Positions 54,567-64,000 of a stretch of DNA of 64,000 nucleotides are shown piece after piece. The translations under genes were made by a program, and so were the position numbers. The stretch is from an uncultured Colwellia sp. Its GTDB lineage: Bacteria > Pseudomonadota > Gammaproteobacteria > Enterobacterales > Alteromonadaceae. The DNA lies in the NCBI GenBank assembly GCA_913058395.1, contig CAJXQI010000004.1, positions 1-64,000 on the forward strand. The letters are read 5' to 3'. The notes under the pieces were generated by a model. The model ran no database searches. It had not been told where the DNA came from and saw only the letters and a program-made list of their open reading frames with translations. How positions within the stretch are numbered: the first letter of the stretch is position 1; each line of letters starts with the position of its first letter.

Positions 54567-55523
54567 CTAACTTTTTCGGGTAATATTTTGTTCAATAGCA
54601 TCCATCAGTTTGCCACTAATGTTTATTGGATATGCAGCTTCTATTTCACGAATACACGTTGGGCTAGTGACATTGATCTCGGTAACTTTATCGCCAATAA
54701 CATCTAAGCCAACAAAATATAAGCCACGTTTTTTCAGTTCTGGAGCAATTGTTTCAGCAATGAGTTTGTCGCTAGCACTTAGTGGTCGGGCAACACCGCG
54801 ACCACCAGCAGCTAAATTACCGCGCGTTTCACCTTGTGCTGGTATACGCGCTAAGCAATATGGCATAGGTTCGCCATTAACGATTAATATACGTTTATCA
54901 CCGTCAACAATTTCAGGCATGTACTCTTGAACCATAGCATATTGTGTTGAATGTGCAGTTAAAGTTTCGAGAATTACGCCAACATTTGGATCATTTTCAC
55001 CAATGCGGAAAATTGAAGAACCACCCATACCATCAAGTGGCTTGATAATTATGTCTTTGTTTTCGTTGTGGAATTCTCTTATTTTTTGATTGTTGCGTGT
55101 CACTAATGTTTTTGGTGTTAACTCAGGAAACCAAGCGGTAAATAGTTTTTCGTTACAATCACGTAAACTTTGTGGCTTGTTAACAATCAAGGTGCCGGCT
55201 ATTTCTGCGCGCTCTAACATGTAGGTGGCGTAAATAAATTCAGTATCAAATGGTGGATCTTTGCGCATCAAAACTGCGTCTAAGTCGGCAACATTAATAT
55301 CTTCTTGCTCGTCTAACTCATACCAGTGTTCAGGGTCATTAAATACTTTTACTTTTGCCGTAGTTGCACGACAAACGCCTTGTTCTAAATAGAGATCTTG
55401 CATCTCCATGTAGTAAATTTCATAACCACGGGCTTGTGCCTCAAGCATCATTGCCATTGAAGAATCTTTTTTTACATTGACCTGAGAAATAGGGTCCATA
55501 ACAACGCCAATTTTTATGCTCAT
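54567..55523 (-). CDS. gshB: Glutathione synthetase
   Basis: A 318-residue ATP-grasp enzyme that adds glycine to gamma-glutamylcysteine. Family segments are IKIGVVMDPISQVNVKKDSSMAMMLEAQ, VLMRKDPPFDTEFIYATYMLE, the ATP-grasp core IIKPLDGMGGSSIFRI, and GDKRILIVNGEPM, ending with EINVTSPTCIREIE. The ATG at 55523 follows AGGAAAAAAC. The frame extends to 55583 without conserved residues. It lies between rsmE and yqgE. Confidence 0.96.
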   Translation of the reverse strand: MSIKIGVVMDPISQVNVKKDSSMAMMLEAQARGYEIYYMEMQDLYLEQGVCRATTAKVKVFNDPEHWYELDEQEDINVADLDAVLMRKDPPFDTEFIYATYMLERAEIAGTLIVNKPQSLRDCNEKLFTAWFPELTPKTLVTRNNQKIREFHNENKDIIIKPLDGMGGSSIFRIGENDPNVGVILETLTAHSTQYAMVQEYMPEIVDGDKRILIVNGEPMPYCLARIPAQGETRGNLAAGGRGVARPLSASDKLIAETIAPELKKRGLYFVGLDVIGDKVTEINVTSPTCIREIEAAYPINISGKLMDAIEQNITRKS

Positions 55524-55627
55524 GTTTTTTCCTACTGTTTTTTGATAAATACTAAGGTACGTAGAATGTTTATACGTTGCCAAAGCTTTAGAAATTCTTG
55601 TTGCCTAATCTAAGTAAGCGAAACAAA

Positions 55628-56386
55628 TTACGCTAAATCACCGTAACGACATTGAAGTGCGGTTATTGCTGTTAATGCCGCTGTTTCAGTTCTTAGTACT
55701 CGTGGGCCTAGTAAAACATCTTTAAAGTCAGCGTCATTTGCGCGGGCAATTTCATCATCACTTAAACCACCTTCGGGACCAATAAGTAAACGTACTCGTT
55801 GGTTCTCTATCGGTAAGCCCATAATAGAGTGTTGTGCTTTAGGATGTAAATTTAACTTTAACGCTTTACTTTCTTGTTCTAACCATTGGTCTAAATAAAT
55901 GGCTTGCTCTACAACAGGGACCGTACATCGGCCACTTTGTTCACAGGCACTAATAACTATTTTTTGCCATTGTTCACGTTTTTTTTCTAAACGCTCGCCA
56001 TTTAGTTTTACGCCACAGCGTTCAGTAAATATTGGTGTAATAGTATTTACGCCTAATTCGACTGACTTTTGTAAAGTAAAATCCATGCGTTCGCCGCGTG
56101 ATATACCTTGCCCTAAATGAATATTTAATGGTGACTCATTATCAACATGATCTTTGGTCAATATTTCGATATCAGCACGTTTTTTACTAACGTTGCAAAG
56201 TTTTGCCTGATATTCAAAATAACCATCTTGTTCGTCATTTTTTTCTGCAAAACCATTAAAGAGCGTGATTAAATCACCTTCTTTCAGTCTAAGCACTCTT
56301 ACTGTGTGGCCAAAAGCATCGTCACTCAATGGTTGTACTTGACCAACAGTAAAGTGTTGATCTTGATAAATTCTAGGGTTACGCAT
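55628..56386 (-). CDS. rsmE: 16S rRNA (uracil-1498-N3)-methyltransferase
   Basis: A 252-residue SPOUT methyltransferase that methylates U1498 of 16S rRNA. The N-terminal PUA-like part begins MRNPRIYQDQHFTVGQ, and the SAM-binding knot is LLIGPEGGLSDDEI and LLGPRVLRTETAALTAI. KSVELGVNTITPIFTERC is also conserved. It is the first gene of the rsmE-gshB-yqgE-ruvX group. Confidence 0.95.
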   Translation of the reverse strand: MRNPRIYQDQHFTVGQVQPLSDDAFGHTVRVLRLKEGDLITLFNGFAEKNDEQDGYFEYQAKLCNVSKKRADIEILTKDHVDNESPLNIHLGQGISRGERMDFTLQKSVELGVNTITPIFTERCGVKLNGERLEKKREQWQKIVISACEQSGRCTVPVVEQAIYLDQWLEQESKALKLNLHPKAQHSIMGLPIENQRVRLLIGPEGGLSDDEIARANDADFKDVLLGPRVLRTETAALTAITALQCRYGDLA

Positions 56387-56836
56387 AAATATTATCCATG
56401 GTTATACTGGTTGCATATCGTGAAAATGTTATTGCAACCCTGTGCGCTAATGCTGCAAGTCAATGTTCATTTATATCCGCCTTGTTTAGCAAGGGAGTTG
56501 GATGCTGATTAACTTCGCTAATATAGCCTGTAAATAAGGGCAACTTATCGAAAATTCAATTGTCTATAGAAAAATAGTTCATTATGTTTTGATACTTACG
56601 CAATAGATTGTTAATGCTGACGCAAAAAAAATAACAAGCGATTGATGTTTGTACTGGTGAGGCTTGTCGCCTACTAACACGCTACTGCTTGATAATAATA
56701 AGCTTAATTTACTTAAAATGTTGCTTAAGTTACAAATGTTTACGATATTTAATATCAACTAATGTACTATATTTTTAATTATAAAAATAAAGCCATATTC
56801 CGGTTTGTCTAACTATGTGTTTAAAGGAGTTAGTTG
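56387..56836. other. 450-bp intergenic region with one inverted repeat
   Basis: Between divergent rsmE and the RND operon. GGTTGCA (56409-56415) pairs with TGCAACC (56433-56439) close to the rsmE start, loop 17 bases, no T-run. It could be an operator or a leader hairpin. Otherwise the DNA is AT-rich with no credible gene. A proper ribosome-binding site for the RND adaptor is at its right end. Confidence 0.5.
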
Positions 56837-58030
56837 ATGTTCATTCAACTGAATAAATTGTCAAAATTTTCGTCACTGCGTTTTGTGAAAAGTGCTGTCA
56901 TTATTACTGCCATGCTAACCATATCTGCATGTGGGCAAAAAGATCAAACTGCGCAAAAAGCACCACCTCCGGCAGTATCCACTTATGTGGTTTCAATGGA
57001 TAAAATTGGTGATTATCGTGAATTTGTTGCTCGAACAGTTGCCTCGAAAGAAGTTGAATTAACTGCGCGTGTTGAAGGCGAACTCATTGAACGACTCTTT
57101 AAAGAAGGCGCTATTGTTGAAAAGGGACAAGTTTTATTAAAAATTGATCCAACAACATATATTACAGCGTTGGAATCAGCCAAAGCAGACCTAGCAAGTA
57201 AAATTGCTGGCGCTGAAGGTGCGGCGCGTGACTTAAAACGTGGTAAAGAGGTAGCAGGGCAAGGTTATATTTCGCAATCAGATTTAGATAAATTAATTAC
57301 TAATGATTCACAATCTAAAGCAGGGGTTAACGTTGCAAAAGCGGCGTTAGAACAAGCCGAATTAAACTTAAGCTATACCACTATTAGTGCGCCATTTGCC
57401 GGCCATGTTGGCAAGGTAAACTTTAACGTTGGTAATATTGTTGGCTCAACGTCAGGTTCACTAGCAACTTTAACCGCAACAAATCCTATGTATGTAAGTT
57501 TTGGCGTTGAAGAAAGCGAATTTGTTTCCTATTTGCAAAATAAACAAACTAATCAAGAACAAGACAAAGACGATTTAGATATTAGTTTACGTTTACCAAA
57601 TAACACCACATATGCTGAAAAAGGCAAAATAATCTTCGCTGATACGAAAATTGAGCAAGGTATGGGCACAGTTGAATTAAGAGCTGTTTTTCAAAATCCG
57701 AACGATATTATTTTACCTGGCTTATTCGTCACTTTAGTCGCGGAAAGTAAAGACAAGCAAAATATGGCATTAATTCCACAAGCATCAGTACAAGAAAACC
57801 AGCAAGGTAAGTTTGTTTTAGTGGTTACTGAAGAAAATAAAGTAGCACAACGTATCGTTAAATTAGGCCGTCGTATTAATGCGATGTGGTTAGTCGAGTC
57901 AGGCTTAAAAGAAAATGAACGAGTTATTATTGAAGGTTTGCAAAAAGTTAAAAATGGTATTGAAGTGGGGCCTGTAGATAAACGCGTTGACCCTATCACC
58001 GGTGTTATTTCTGATTACTTAACACAGTAA
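56837..58030 (+). CDS. RND efflux periplasmic adaptor (lipoprotein)
   Basis: A 397-residue membrane-fusion protein of the AcrA/MexA type. A lipobox ISAC (about residues 30-33) predicts lipid anchoring to the inner membrane. Then come the barrel-sandwich start [33 protein letters not shown], a coiled-coil hairpin (about 115-165) and the closing [23 protein letters not shown]. It links the RND pump to an outer-membrane channel, not encoded here. AGGAG precedes the ATG. The pump gene follows 10 bases downstream. Confidence 0.95.
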   Translation: MFIQLNKLSKFSSLRFVKSAVIITAMLTISACGQKDQTAQKAPPPAVSTYVVSMDKIGDYREFVARTVASKEVELTARVEGELIERLFKEGAIVEKGQVLLKIDPTTYITALESAKADLASKIAGAEGAARDLKRGKEVAGQGYISQSDLDKLITNDSQSKAGVNVAKAALEQAELNLSYTTISAPFAGHVGKVNFNVGNIVGSTSGSLATLTATNPMYVSFGVEESEFVSYLQNKQTNQEQDKDDLDISLRLPNNTTYAEKGKIIFADTKIEQGMGTVELRAVFQNPNDIILPGLFVTLVAESKDKQNMALIPQASVQENQQGKFVLVVTEENKVAQRIVKLGRRINAMWLVESGLKENERVIIEGLQKVKNGIEVGPVDKRVDPITGVISDYLTQ

Positions 58031-58040
58031 GGGGCAAATA

Positions 58041-61000
58041 ATGATAAGCAAAACCTTTATCAATAGACCAAAGTTTGCCTTTGTTATTTCAATACTGATC
58101 ACGTTAGCGGGCTTAATTGCTTTGATGTTATTGCCGGTAAATATGTATCCGCAAATTACACCACCGCAAGTTGAAATTACTGCTGTATACCCAGGCGCAA
58201 GCGCGCAAGTGGTAGAGGAATCAGTGATAAGGCCGATTGAAGAACAAATCAACGGTGTTGAAGATATGCTTTATATCGAATCAACAGCATCAAATAACGG
58301 CACAGCGACAATTACCGTATTTTTCAAAGTCGGTATTGATGGTGATATTGCACAAGTTAATGTGCAAAACCGTGTTGCACTAGCAACGAGTTCATTACCG
58401 AGTGAAGTGACTCAGCAAGGAGTGAGTGTTAAGAAAAAATCTAGTTCAATGTTGATGGCGATAACGCTATATTCAGAACAAGAAAATATTGATCAATTGT
58501 TTCTAAGTAACTATGCAACCAATTACTTAACAGAGCCTTTAGGGCGAATCAAAGGCGTTGCTGCAGCTTCCGTAATGGGGGAAATGAGCTACAGTATGCG
58601 AGCTTGGTTAAACCCAGACCGTATGGCGTCATTAGGCATAACGGTTACAGAAGTTCAACAAGCATTAAAAGAGCAAAACTTAATAGTTGCTGCTGGTAAG
58701 TTAGGTGGCAGCCCAACATTACCAAATCAACAATTTGAATATTCAATTCAAGCAAAAGGGCGCTTGAAAAGCCCTGAAGAGTTTTCTCAAACTATTATTC
58801 GCGCCAATTCTGACGGTAAATTTATTCGCTTAGGCGATATTGCTCGACTTGAATTAGGCTCGGAAAACTACGGTGTACAAGCACGCTTAAATGGCAGTGA
58901 AACCGCTTTTCTTGTTATTTATCAATTACCCGATGCTAACGCGACTGAAGTTGCCAGTTTAGTTAAGCTGGAAATGGAAAAATTAGGCCAAAGGTTCCCT
59001 GATGGTTTGGAGTATGCCATTCCATATGACACCACTGAGTTTATTGTCCGTTCGATTGAAGAAGTGCAAATAACACTATACCAAGCCATAGGTTTAGTAG
59101 TTTTAGTGGTATTTTTATTCCTACAAAACTGGCGTGCAACCATTATTCCGTCCATCGCAATTCCAGTGTCTTTAATTGGTACTTTTGCCTTCATGCAATT
59201 AATGGGCTATTCAATTAATACCATTACTTTATTTGGTTTGGTGTTAGCGATAGGTATTGTGGTTGATGATGCCATTATCGTTATTGAGAATGTTGAACGT
59301 ATTCTTAAAGAAGAAAGCTTACCAATCAAAGAAGCGGTTACTAAAGCGATGGAGCAAGTTTCTGGTCCTATCATTGCTACAACATTAGTGCTGTTGGCCG
59401 TGTTTGTTCCTGTTGCCTTTATGCCCGGTATTACCGGCGAACTCTATAAACAGTTTTCTGTCACTATTTCTTTTGCGGTATTAATTTCTTCAGTCAATGC
59501 TTTAACTTTAAGTCCGGCATTATGTACTGTGTTATTAAGTGCTGAAAAAATGAAACCTGTGCGTTGGCTAATTCCTTTTGAGCGACTAATTGGTCGTGCG
59601 ACAATATCATATACGGGGGGCGTTAATTTCTTATTAAAACGCGCTGCGCGTGTTGGTGTCTTAGTGCTAATCATGTTTGGTGCAACGGCATGGGTAACCA
59701 GTGAAGTACCTACTGCCTTTATTCCTGCTGAAGACCAAGGTTACTTATTCTTAGATGTACAATTACCTGATGCTGCATCTTCTAATCGTACTGAAGCATT
59801 ATTAGCGAAAATCACCCCTATTATTAAGCAAGACCCTGCCGTAACTGACGTTATTATGGTGTCTGGTTCGTCGTTATTAGGTGGCGCTGGTTCAAATAAT
59901 GCCCTAGGTATTATTATGCTGAAAGATTGGGAAGAGCGCACGAGTCCAGAGTTGAAATTAAGGTCTGTTATTGGCCGTTTAATGGGGCAACTTTGGGCCA
60001 TGCCTGATGCGCAGATCATGATTTTTAATCCGCCACCAATTCCTGGCTTAGGAACAAGCTCAGGTTTTGAATTTAAGCTACAAGATAGCGAAAATCGCAG
60101 TCCTGCTGACTTAGCACGAGTGATGAATGGTTTAATTTATGAAGCTAATCATCGCCCTGAATTGAGCCGTGTATTTAGTACTTACCGCGCTAACGTTCCG
60201 CAATACTTTTTAGAAGTTGATCGAAATAAAGCTAAAGCACAAGGTGTTGCGTTATCTGATATTTTCGTGACTTTACAAGCTCAATTAGGCTCTATGTATG
60301 TTAATGATTTCAGCCAATTTGGCCGTACTTACAAAGTAACCTTACAAGCTGAGTCAGAATTTCGTAAAGACCCGTCTGATCTACGTCATTACTACGTGCG
60401 TAATAGCGATGGAGAAATGGTGGCATTAACCACGTTAGCGAAACTTGAGCCTATTTTAGGGCCAACAAGTATTAGCCATTTTAACTTATACCGTAGTGCT
60501 GCTATTAGTGGTCAAGCTGCTCCTGGCTATTCTTCTGGCCAAGCAATTGCTGCCATGCAAGAACTAGCTGAGAATTTACCACAAGGTTACGTTTACGAGT
60601 GGTCTGGTCAATCTAAGCAAGAAATAGAAGCAGGTGATTTAGCGCCAATTCTATTTGGATTAGCGATTATTTTCGTTTACTTGTTCTTAGTGGCGCAATA
60701 TGAAAGTTGGACGATTCCATTTTCGGTTATTGCCGCGGTACCGCTGGCTATTTTGGGGGCAATGTTGGCTCTTTATAGCTTAGGCATGTCAAATAATATC
60801 TATGCGCAAGTCGGATTGGTATTACTGATTGGTCTATCAACCAAAACAGCAATATTAATTGTTGAGTTTGCGATGGAGCAACGCGCCGCAGGACATAGTA
60901 TTTTTGATGCTGCTTTAAATGCTGCCCGTTTACGTTTTCGTGCGGTGTTAATGACGGCACTATCATTTATTCTTGGTGTGCTGCCATTAGTGTTTGCCTC

Positions 61001-61163
61001 TGGAGCGGGTGCAGGAAGCCGTGTTTCATTGGGTATAACTGTATTAGCAGGTATGGTTGCTGCAACAATCTTTGGGACTTTATTTGTACCTTACTTTTAT
61101 ATGGTTATTCAACGTATGCGCGAAAAATTTAAAGGTGAGCAGCCGATTGAGGCTAAAGACTAA
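58041..61163 (+). CDS. RND multidrug efflux permease (HAE1 family)
   Basis: A 1040-residue inner-membrane proton-driven pump of the AcrB/MexF type with 12 helices and two large periplasmic loops. The N-terminus [32 protein letters not shown] is typical. The proton-relay Asp pair is in [18 protein letters not shown] (helix 4), and the partner Lys in [20 protein letters not shown] (helix 10). PNMYPQ-type motifs and NxPP loops are intact. It forms an operon with the adaptor and ends in a strong terminator. The substrates are unknown. Confidence 0.96.
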   Translation: MISKTFINRPKFAFVISILITLAGLIALMLLPVNMYPQITPPQVEITAVYPGASAQVVEESVIRPIEEQINGVEDMLYIESTASNNGTATITVFFKVGIDGDIAQVNVQNRVALATSSLPSEVTQQGVSVKKKSSSMLMAITLYSEQENIDQLFLSNYATNYLTEPLGRIKGVAAASVMGEMSYSMRAWLNPDRMASLGITVTEVQQALKEQNLIVAAGKLGGSPTLPNQQFEYSIQAKGRLKSPEEFSQTIIRANSDGKFIRLGDIARLELGSENYGVQARLNGSETAFLVIYQLPDANATEVASLVKLEMEKLGQRFPDGLEYAIPYDTTEFIVRSIEEVQITLYQAIGLVVLVVFLFLQNWRATIIPSIAIPVSLIGTFAFMQLMGYSINTITLFGLVLAIGIVVDDAIIVIENVERILKEESLPIKEAVTKAMEQVSGPIIATTLVLLAVFVPVAFMPGITGELYKQFSVTISFAVLISSVNALTLSPALCTVLLSAEKMKPVRWLIPFERLIGRATISYTGGVNFLLKRAARVGVLVLIMFGATAWVTSEVPTAFIPAEDQGYLFLDVQLPDAASSNRTEALLAKITPIIKQDPAVTDVIMVSGSSLLGGAGSNNALGIIMLKDWEERTSPELKLRSVIGRLMGQLWAMPDAQIMIFNPPPIPGLGTSSGFEFKLQDSENRSPADLARVMNGLIYEANHRPELSRVFSTYRANVPQYFLEVDRNKAKAQGVALSDIFVTLQAQLGSMYVNDFSQFGRTYKVTLQAESEFRKDPSDLRHYYVRNSDGEMVALTTLAKLEPILGPTSISHFNLYRSAAISGQAAPGYSSGQAIAAMQELAENLPQGYVYEWSGQSKQEIEAGDLAPILFGLAIIFVYLFLVAQYESWTIPFSVIAAVPLAILGAMLALYSLGMSNNIYAQVGLVLLIGLSTKTAILIVEFAMEQRAAGHSIFDAALNAARLRFRAVLMTALSFILGVLPLVFASGAGAGSRVSLGITVLAGMVAATIFGTLFVPYFYMVIQRMREKFKGEQPIEAKD

Positions 61164-61177
61164 GCTATAACATAGAT

Positions 61178-61209
61178 AAAAAGGGTCACGGTTACCGTGA
61201 CCCTTTTTT
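61178..61209 (+). terminator. Terminator after the RND operon
   Basis: AAAAAGGGTCACGG pairs with CCGTGACCCTTTTT around a short loop, followed by T residues. It lies 15 bases after the permease stop and can also face the convergent kinase gene. Confidence 0.85.
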
Positions 61210-61325
61210 ATAACTAATATAGACACGAATTCATTATTTTAAGTCGATAGGTAATTACTATTTCTCTCGCTTTACCTAGCTTATACCTTGCCGATTATTT
61301 TTAGCTGCAGCGATAAAACGGCTCA

Positions 61326-62705
61326 CTAAAAAATAAGTCGAATACTTGTTCCTTTATTAATTTTACTGTCCAATGTTACATGACCACCGTGGGCGAGCAT
61401 TATTTGCCTAGTCAGTGCTAAACCTACACCTGAGCCATCTCTTTTTGTGGTATAAAAAGGCACAAAGGCATTATCAGCAATTTCTTTACTCATACCACAA
61501 CCATTATCATTTACTTCAATAACAGGATGGCCACGTTTATTGATAAAAGCATTTAATTCTACCTTTCTGATTTCACAGCCCTCAGTTGCCTGCTCCGCGT
61601 TTTTTAGCAGGTTAATTAATATTTGTGACAGCATGTCTTGGTCAACATTTATGTCTAAACTTTCGGGTGAAATATTGCAGCTAATGGCAAGGTTTTGTGC
61701 TGACCAATGCTGGCAAGAAATATCAATAACTTGCTGAGCTAAAAACCTTACTGAAGTCGTATTTTTATTTGGCGTCGGCAAGCGAGTTAAGCGCCGATAG
61801 CTATCGACAAATGTCATTAACCCTTTACTACGCCTCGCGACGGTAGTGACTGCATCGGTTACGTCACGGAGATCCGCGCTGAGTTCTTGGCTGCTAATAT
61901 CTTTTTTATCTGCGGGTTGTTGTGCAATATCTTTAATAATATCATCAACTAAATCTACGGCAGTACTGGCCAAAGAGGCAACGGGTGTGATGCTATTCAT
62001 TATCTCATGGGTTAAAACACTGACTAGGTCTTGCCATGCTTGCAATTGCGCTGATACGAGTTCGTTTTGAATATCTTGTAAACTAAATAATAGCTCTTGC
62101 TGCTGTGCAAGTCTTATTTCCGTGGCGGCAACAGTTAATTGATGTTCAATACCGTCTATATTTAATTTTATTAGTTGGCGTTCTCCAGCCTGCATAGTTT
62201 TTATTTGCTCTGGAAAGTGCGATCCAAATTGTGCCAAGTCATTCAGTCTAATTACGGGGGTTGTGCCAAATAGTCTTCTGGCACTATTGTTCCATAACGT
62301 GATTTGGTTTTCTTGATTGAGGCTTATTAGTGGCACAGGAACATGTTCGACAACCGCTTTTAAATGCTTTAACTCTGTAACTTGTGCCGTTCTTGCTTTT
62401 TGTAGGCGAGTTAAAATATCGGTAAAAGCGTGACCTAGTTCTTCAAAGCCTGCACCTACATTAGATAAGTCGAAACGTTGTGAGAAGTCAGCATAACGAG
62501 CAGCATCAAAAAAACGCACTAACTCATTATTGGTTTTAGAAACAAAGTTTACCAATTCAATAAATTGGCAAATTAATAGCACTACTAGCAATATTGTTGC
62601 CGCGTGATAACCCGAAGTTGTTACAGCTATTGTTAGTAATACTAAGGTCACCATTGCAGCGATTGTGCGAGCGATAATACGTAGAGAGAATTGTTTAAAG
62701 CCCAT
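61326..62705 (-). CDS. Sensor histidine kinase, NtrY/NtrB-like
   Basis: A 459-residue inner-membrane kinase. Two helices (about 12-32 and 35-55) are followed by a HAMP-like linker, a PAS domain (about 110-200), the phospho-acceptor region VSVLTHEIMNSITPVASL with His, and an ATP-binding domain with N-box ILINLLKNAEQAT, NDNGCGM, FVPFYTTKRDGSGVGLALTRQIM. The ATG at 62705 overlaps the regulator gene by 11 bases. Its AAGGATGG site lies inside that gene. The pair is thus translationally coupled. Confidence 0.92.
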   Translation of the reverse strand: MGFKQFSLRIIARTIAAMVTLVLLTIAVTTSGYHAATILLVVLLICQFIELVNFVSKTNNELVRFFDAARYADFSQRFDLSNVGAGFEELGHAFTDILTRLQKARTAQVTELKHLKAVVEHVPVPLISLNQENQITLWNNSARRLFGTTPVIRLNDLAQFGSHFPEQIKTMQAGERQLIKLNIDGIEHQLTVAATEIRLAQQQELLFSLQDIQNELVSAQLQAWQDLVSVLTHEIMNSITPVASLASTAVDLVDDIIKDIAQQPADKKDISSQELSADLRDVTDAVTTVARRSKGLMTFVDSYRRLTRLPTPNKNTTSVRFLAQQVIDISCQHWSAQNLAISCNISPESLDINVDQDMLSQILINLLKNAEQATEGCEIRKVELNAFINKRGHPVIEVNDNGCGMSKEIADNAFVPFYTTKRDGSGVGLALTRQIMLAHGGHVTLDSKINKGTSIRLIF

Positions 62706-64000
62706 ACTTTTCCATCCTTCTGTATAAAGCTGCACGTGTTAAACCAAGTGCTTTAGCACAATGGCTGATATTGTAGCGATGTTTTTTTAGTGCCGCAGTT
62801 ATCGCTTGTTTTTCCATTTCTTCTAAGGTTAACTCTTCAGTTAAATCGTTTTCCATATGAGCATTGGCAGGCAAAAATGCATTTGGGGCTTTATCTGTCA
62901 TTTGATTAAAATTTTGCTGTGCTTTTTGCTCTAATTGAAAGTCACTAATTTGTAAGTCAGCATGCTCGGTTAGAATAACTGCACGCTCAATGGCATGGCG
63001 TAAAGCTCTAATGTTTCCTTGCCATGCCTCTTGCAGTAAAACTTGCTTGGTATCGCGTGTTAAGCTGTTAACTGACTTGTTATATTTTTTACTGTATAAA
63101 GCGATAAAATGCTCAGCAATTGGCACAATATCTTCTTTTCGTTCTCTCAGTGGCGGTAAATTAAGGGTCACAGTGTTTAATCGAAATAATAAATCTTGCC
63201 TAAATTTACTCTCATTATTTAGCACTTCCGGAGGAATGTTGGTAGCCGCGATCACTCTGACATTGAAAGGCTGCGCTTTATTACTGCCTAATGGTGTTAC
63301 TTGGCGTTGTTCAAGCACAGTTAATAATTTTGCTTGTAAGTAAAGCGGTAAGTTACCAATTTCATCTAAAAATAAAGTACCGCCATCAGCAGCTTTTAAT
63401 TTGCCAATACGGTCTTGCTGAGCACCGGTAAATGCCCCTTTTTTATGACCAAATAATTCACTTTCAAATAAGCTTTCTGAAATCGCACCTAAGTCAATCG
63501 ACATAAAAATATTGCGCGCACGCTGGCTTTGAGAGTGAATGTCGCGCGCTATTAGTTCTTTTCCGGTACCATTTTCACCTAAAATAAGGACATTGGCATC
63601 AGTTGGTGCTGCTTTATGGATTAGTGCGTGAACATCTTGCATTGGCTTAGATTGGCCAATGATCATTTGCTGCGTATGCTGATTACTAGCTTGTCCTGAG
63701 GTTTCCGCTAAGGTTTGTACCAAGGCTTGGTTAGTTACCTTTAATTGCGCCGCTTCAAACCGTGACTTTCCTAGTTGTACTGCCGTTGATAATGTCGCGA
63801 CAACTTTTTCGTTTTGCCATGGCTTGGCGATAAAGTCAGTAGCACCTTGTTTCATGGCATCGACAGCAATATCGACACCGCCATGTGCTGTGATCATCAC
63901 AACAATACTATTGGGTTTAATGACTAGAATCTCTTTTAGCCAATAAAAACCTTGTTCACCAGAGCTCTCACCTGGGCCAAAATTCATATCTAATAAAATA
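62695..64000 (-). CDS. Sigma54-dependent response regulator (5' partial)
   Basis: An NtrC-type regulator truncated by the window edge. The visible frame includes the phospho-acceptor Asp at its beginning (ILLDMNFGPGE), so about 50 residues are missing. After the receiver come an AAA+ domain with Walker A GENGTGKE, GAFTGA in FGHKKGAFTGAQQD, Walker B GGTLFLDEIGN, arginine-finger region FRQDLLFRLN, and a Fis-type HTH in YNISHCAKALGLTRAALYRRMEKYGL. It works with the overlapping kinase. The first ATG in the window, at 63987, is not the true start. Confidence 0.92.
   Translation of the reverse strand, partial: ILLDMNFGPGESSGEQGFYWLKEILVIKPNSIVVMITAHGGVDIAVDAMKQGATDFIAKPWQNEKVVATLSTAVQLGKSRFEAAQLKVTNQALVQTLAETSGQASNQHTQQMIIGQSKPMQDVHALIHKAAPTDANVLILGENGTGKELIARDIHSQSQRARNIFMSIDLGAISESLFESELFGHKKGAFTGAQQDRIGKLKAADGGTLFLDEIGNLPLYLQAKLLTVLEQRQVTPLGSNKAQPFNVRVIAATNIPPEVLNNESKFRQDLLFRLNTVTLNLPPLRERKEDIVPIAEHFIALYSKKYNKSVNSLTRDTKQVLLQEAWQGNIRALRHAIERAVILTEHADLQISDFQLEQKAQQNFNQMTDKAPNAFLPANAHMENDLTEELTLEEMEKQAITAALKKHRYNISHCAKALGLTRAALYRRMEKYGL

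Noticed and set aside
63985-63987. ATG at 63987 as start of the response regulator
   Set aside because: The frame continues to the window edge as I-L-L-D before this Met, and the Asp is the expected phospho-acceptor, so the gene starts beyond the window.
1-64000. Search for prophage, insertion sequence, integron, CRISPR or toxin-antitoxin modules
   Set aside because: No transposase, integrase, phage structural gene, regular spaced repeat array or recognisable toxin-antitoxin pair is visible. The only repeats are those listed.

Overview
The window looks like a chromosomal segment of an AT-rich marine gammaproteobacterium of the order Alteromonadales, most likely a Colwelliaceae member such as Thalassotalea or Colwellia. 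This is inferred from the gene repertoire and order: TyrR, plant-type DapA, DUF4426, DUF3465, PilT/PilU next to YggS/ProC/YggT, and a PsrA-like site at the ETF genes. No species can be named from the sequence alone. I support 64 protein genes, two of them small ORFs of 39 and 52 codons. There is also the 3' end of a 5S rRNA gene, a set of hairpin terminators, several candidate operators, and an intergenic repeat family. I see no transposase, integrase, phage gene, CRISPR array or tRNA.

Layout. 0-0.6 kb: the tail of an rRNA operon with its terminator, followed by a decayed second copy of the 5S end and terminator that is split by a structured repeat. 0.6-8.3 kb: YlqF GTPase, HIT protein, methionine gamma-lyase divergent from TyrR across TyrR-box-like palindromes, a double-receiver protein, YciH and EtfBA. 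8.5-15.7 kb: ETF-ubiquinone oxidoreductase behind tandem PsrA-like boxes, YggN, FapA-like, CinA and a DUF4097 protein. 15.8-25.7 kb: a solute-binding protein, DapA, a 0.5-kb non-coding block of direct repeats, an RluA-type synthase, RraB-like and zinc-ribbon proteins, an iodotyrosine-deiodinase-like flavoprotein and PurL. 25.8-33.1 kb: MltF, an AhpD-like protein divergent from a MarR regulator, SoxR with a textbook SoxR promoter driving a 39-codon ORF and a VOC protein, then TadA, HemW and RdgB.

33.2-46.5 kb is an accessory-looking block: EamA exporter, small membrane proteins, catalase, Fur, a heme-binding chemoreceptor, a serine hydrolase, a GNAT, a LysR/PACE efflux pair, a PEP-CTERM protein and a FAD monooxygenase with a DnaJ-type zinc-binding N-terminus. 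It lies between DUF4426 and RdgB, which are neighbours in related gammaproteobacteria. 46.6-56.4 kb is conserved housekeeping DNA: DUF4426, YggT, ProC, YggS, PilT, PilU, a DsrE-like protein, an AEC transporter, RuvX, YqgE, GshB and RsmE. 56.8-64 kb holds an RND efflux pair, convergent with a histidine kinase and a sigma54-type response regulator whose 5' end lies beyond the window.

Themes. Electron transfer from acyl-CoA dehydrogenases (EtfAB plus ETF-QO) appears to share a PsrA-type control region. Redox and iron defence (SoxR, catalase, Fur, AhpD-like) is well represented. The least explained signal is the intergenic repeat family: many very short hairpins sharing a CA-TCC-(A)TG core with arms that vary but stay self-complementary, at 0.25-0.35, 10.24 and 18.13-18.53 kb.
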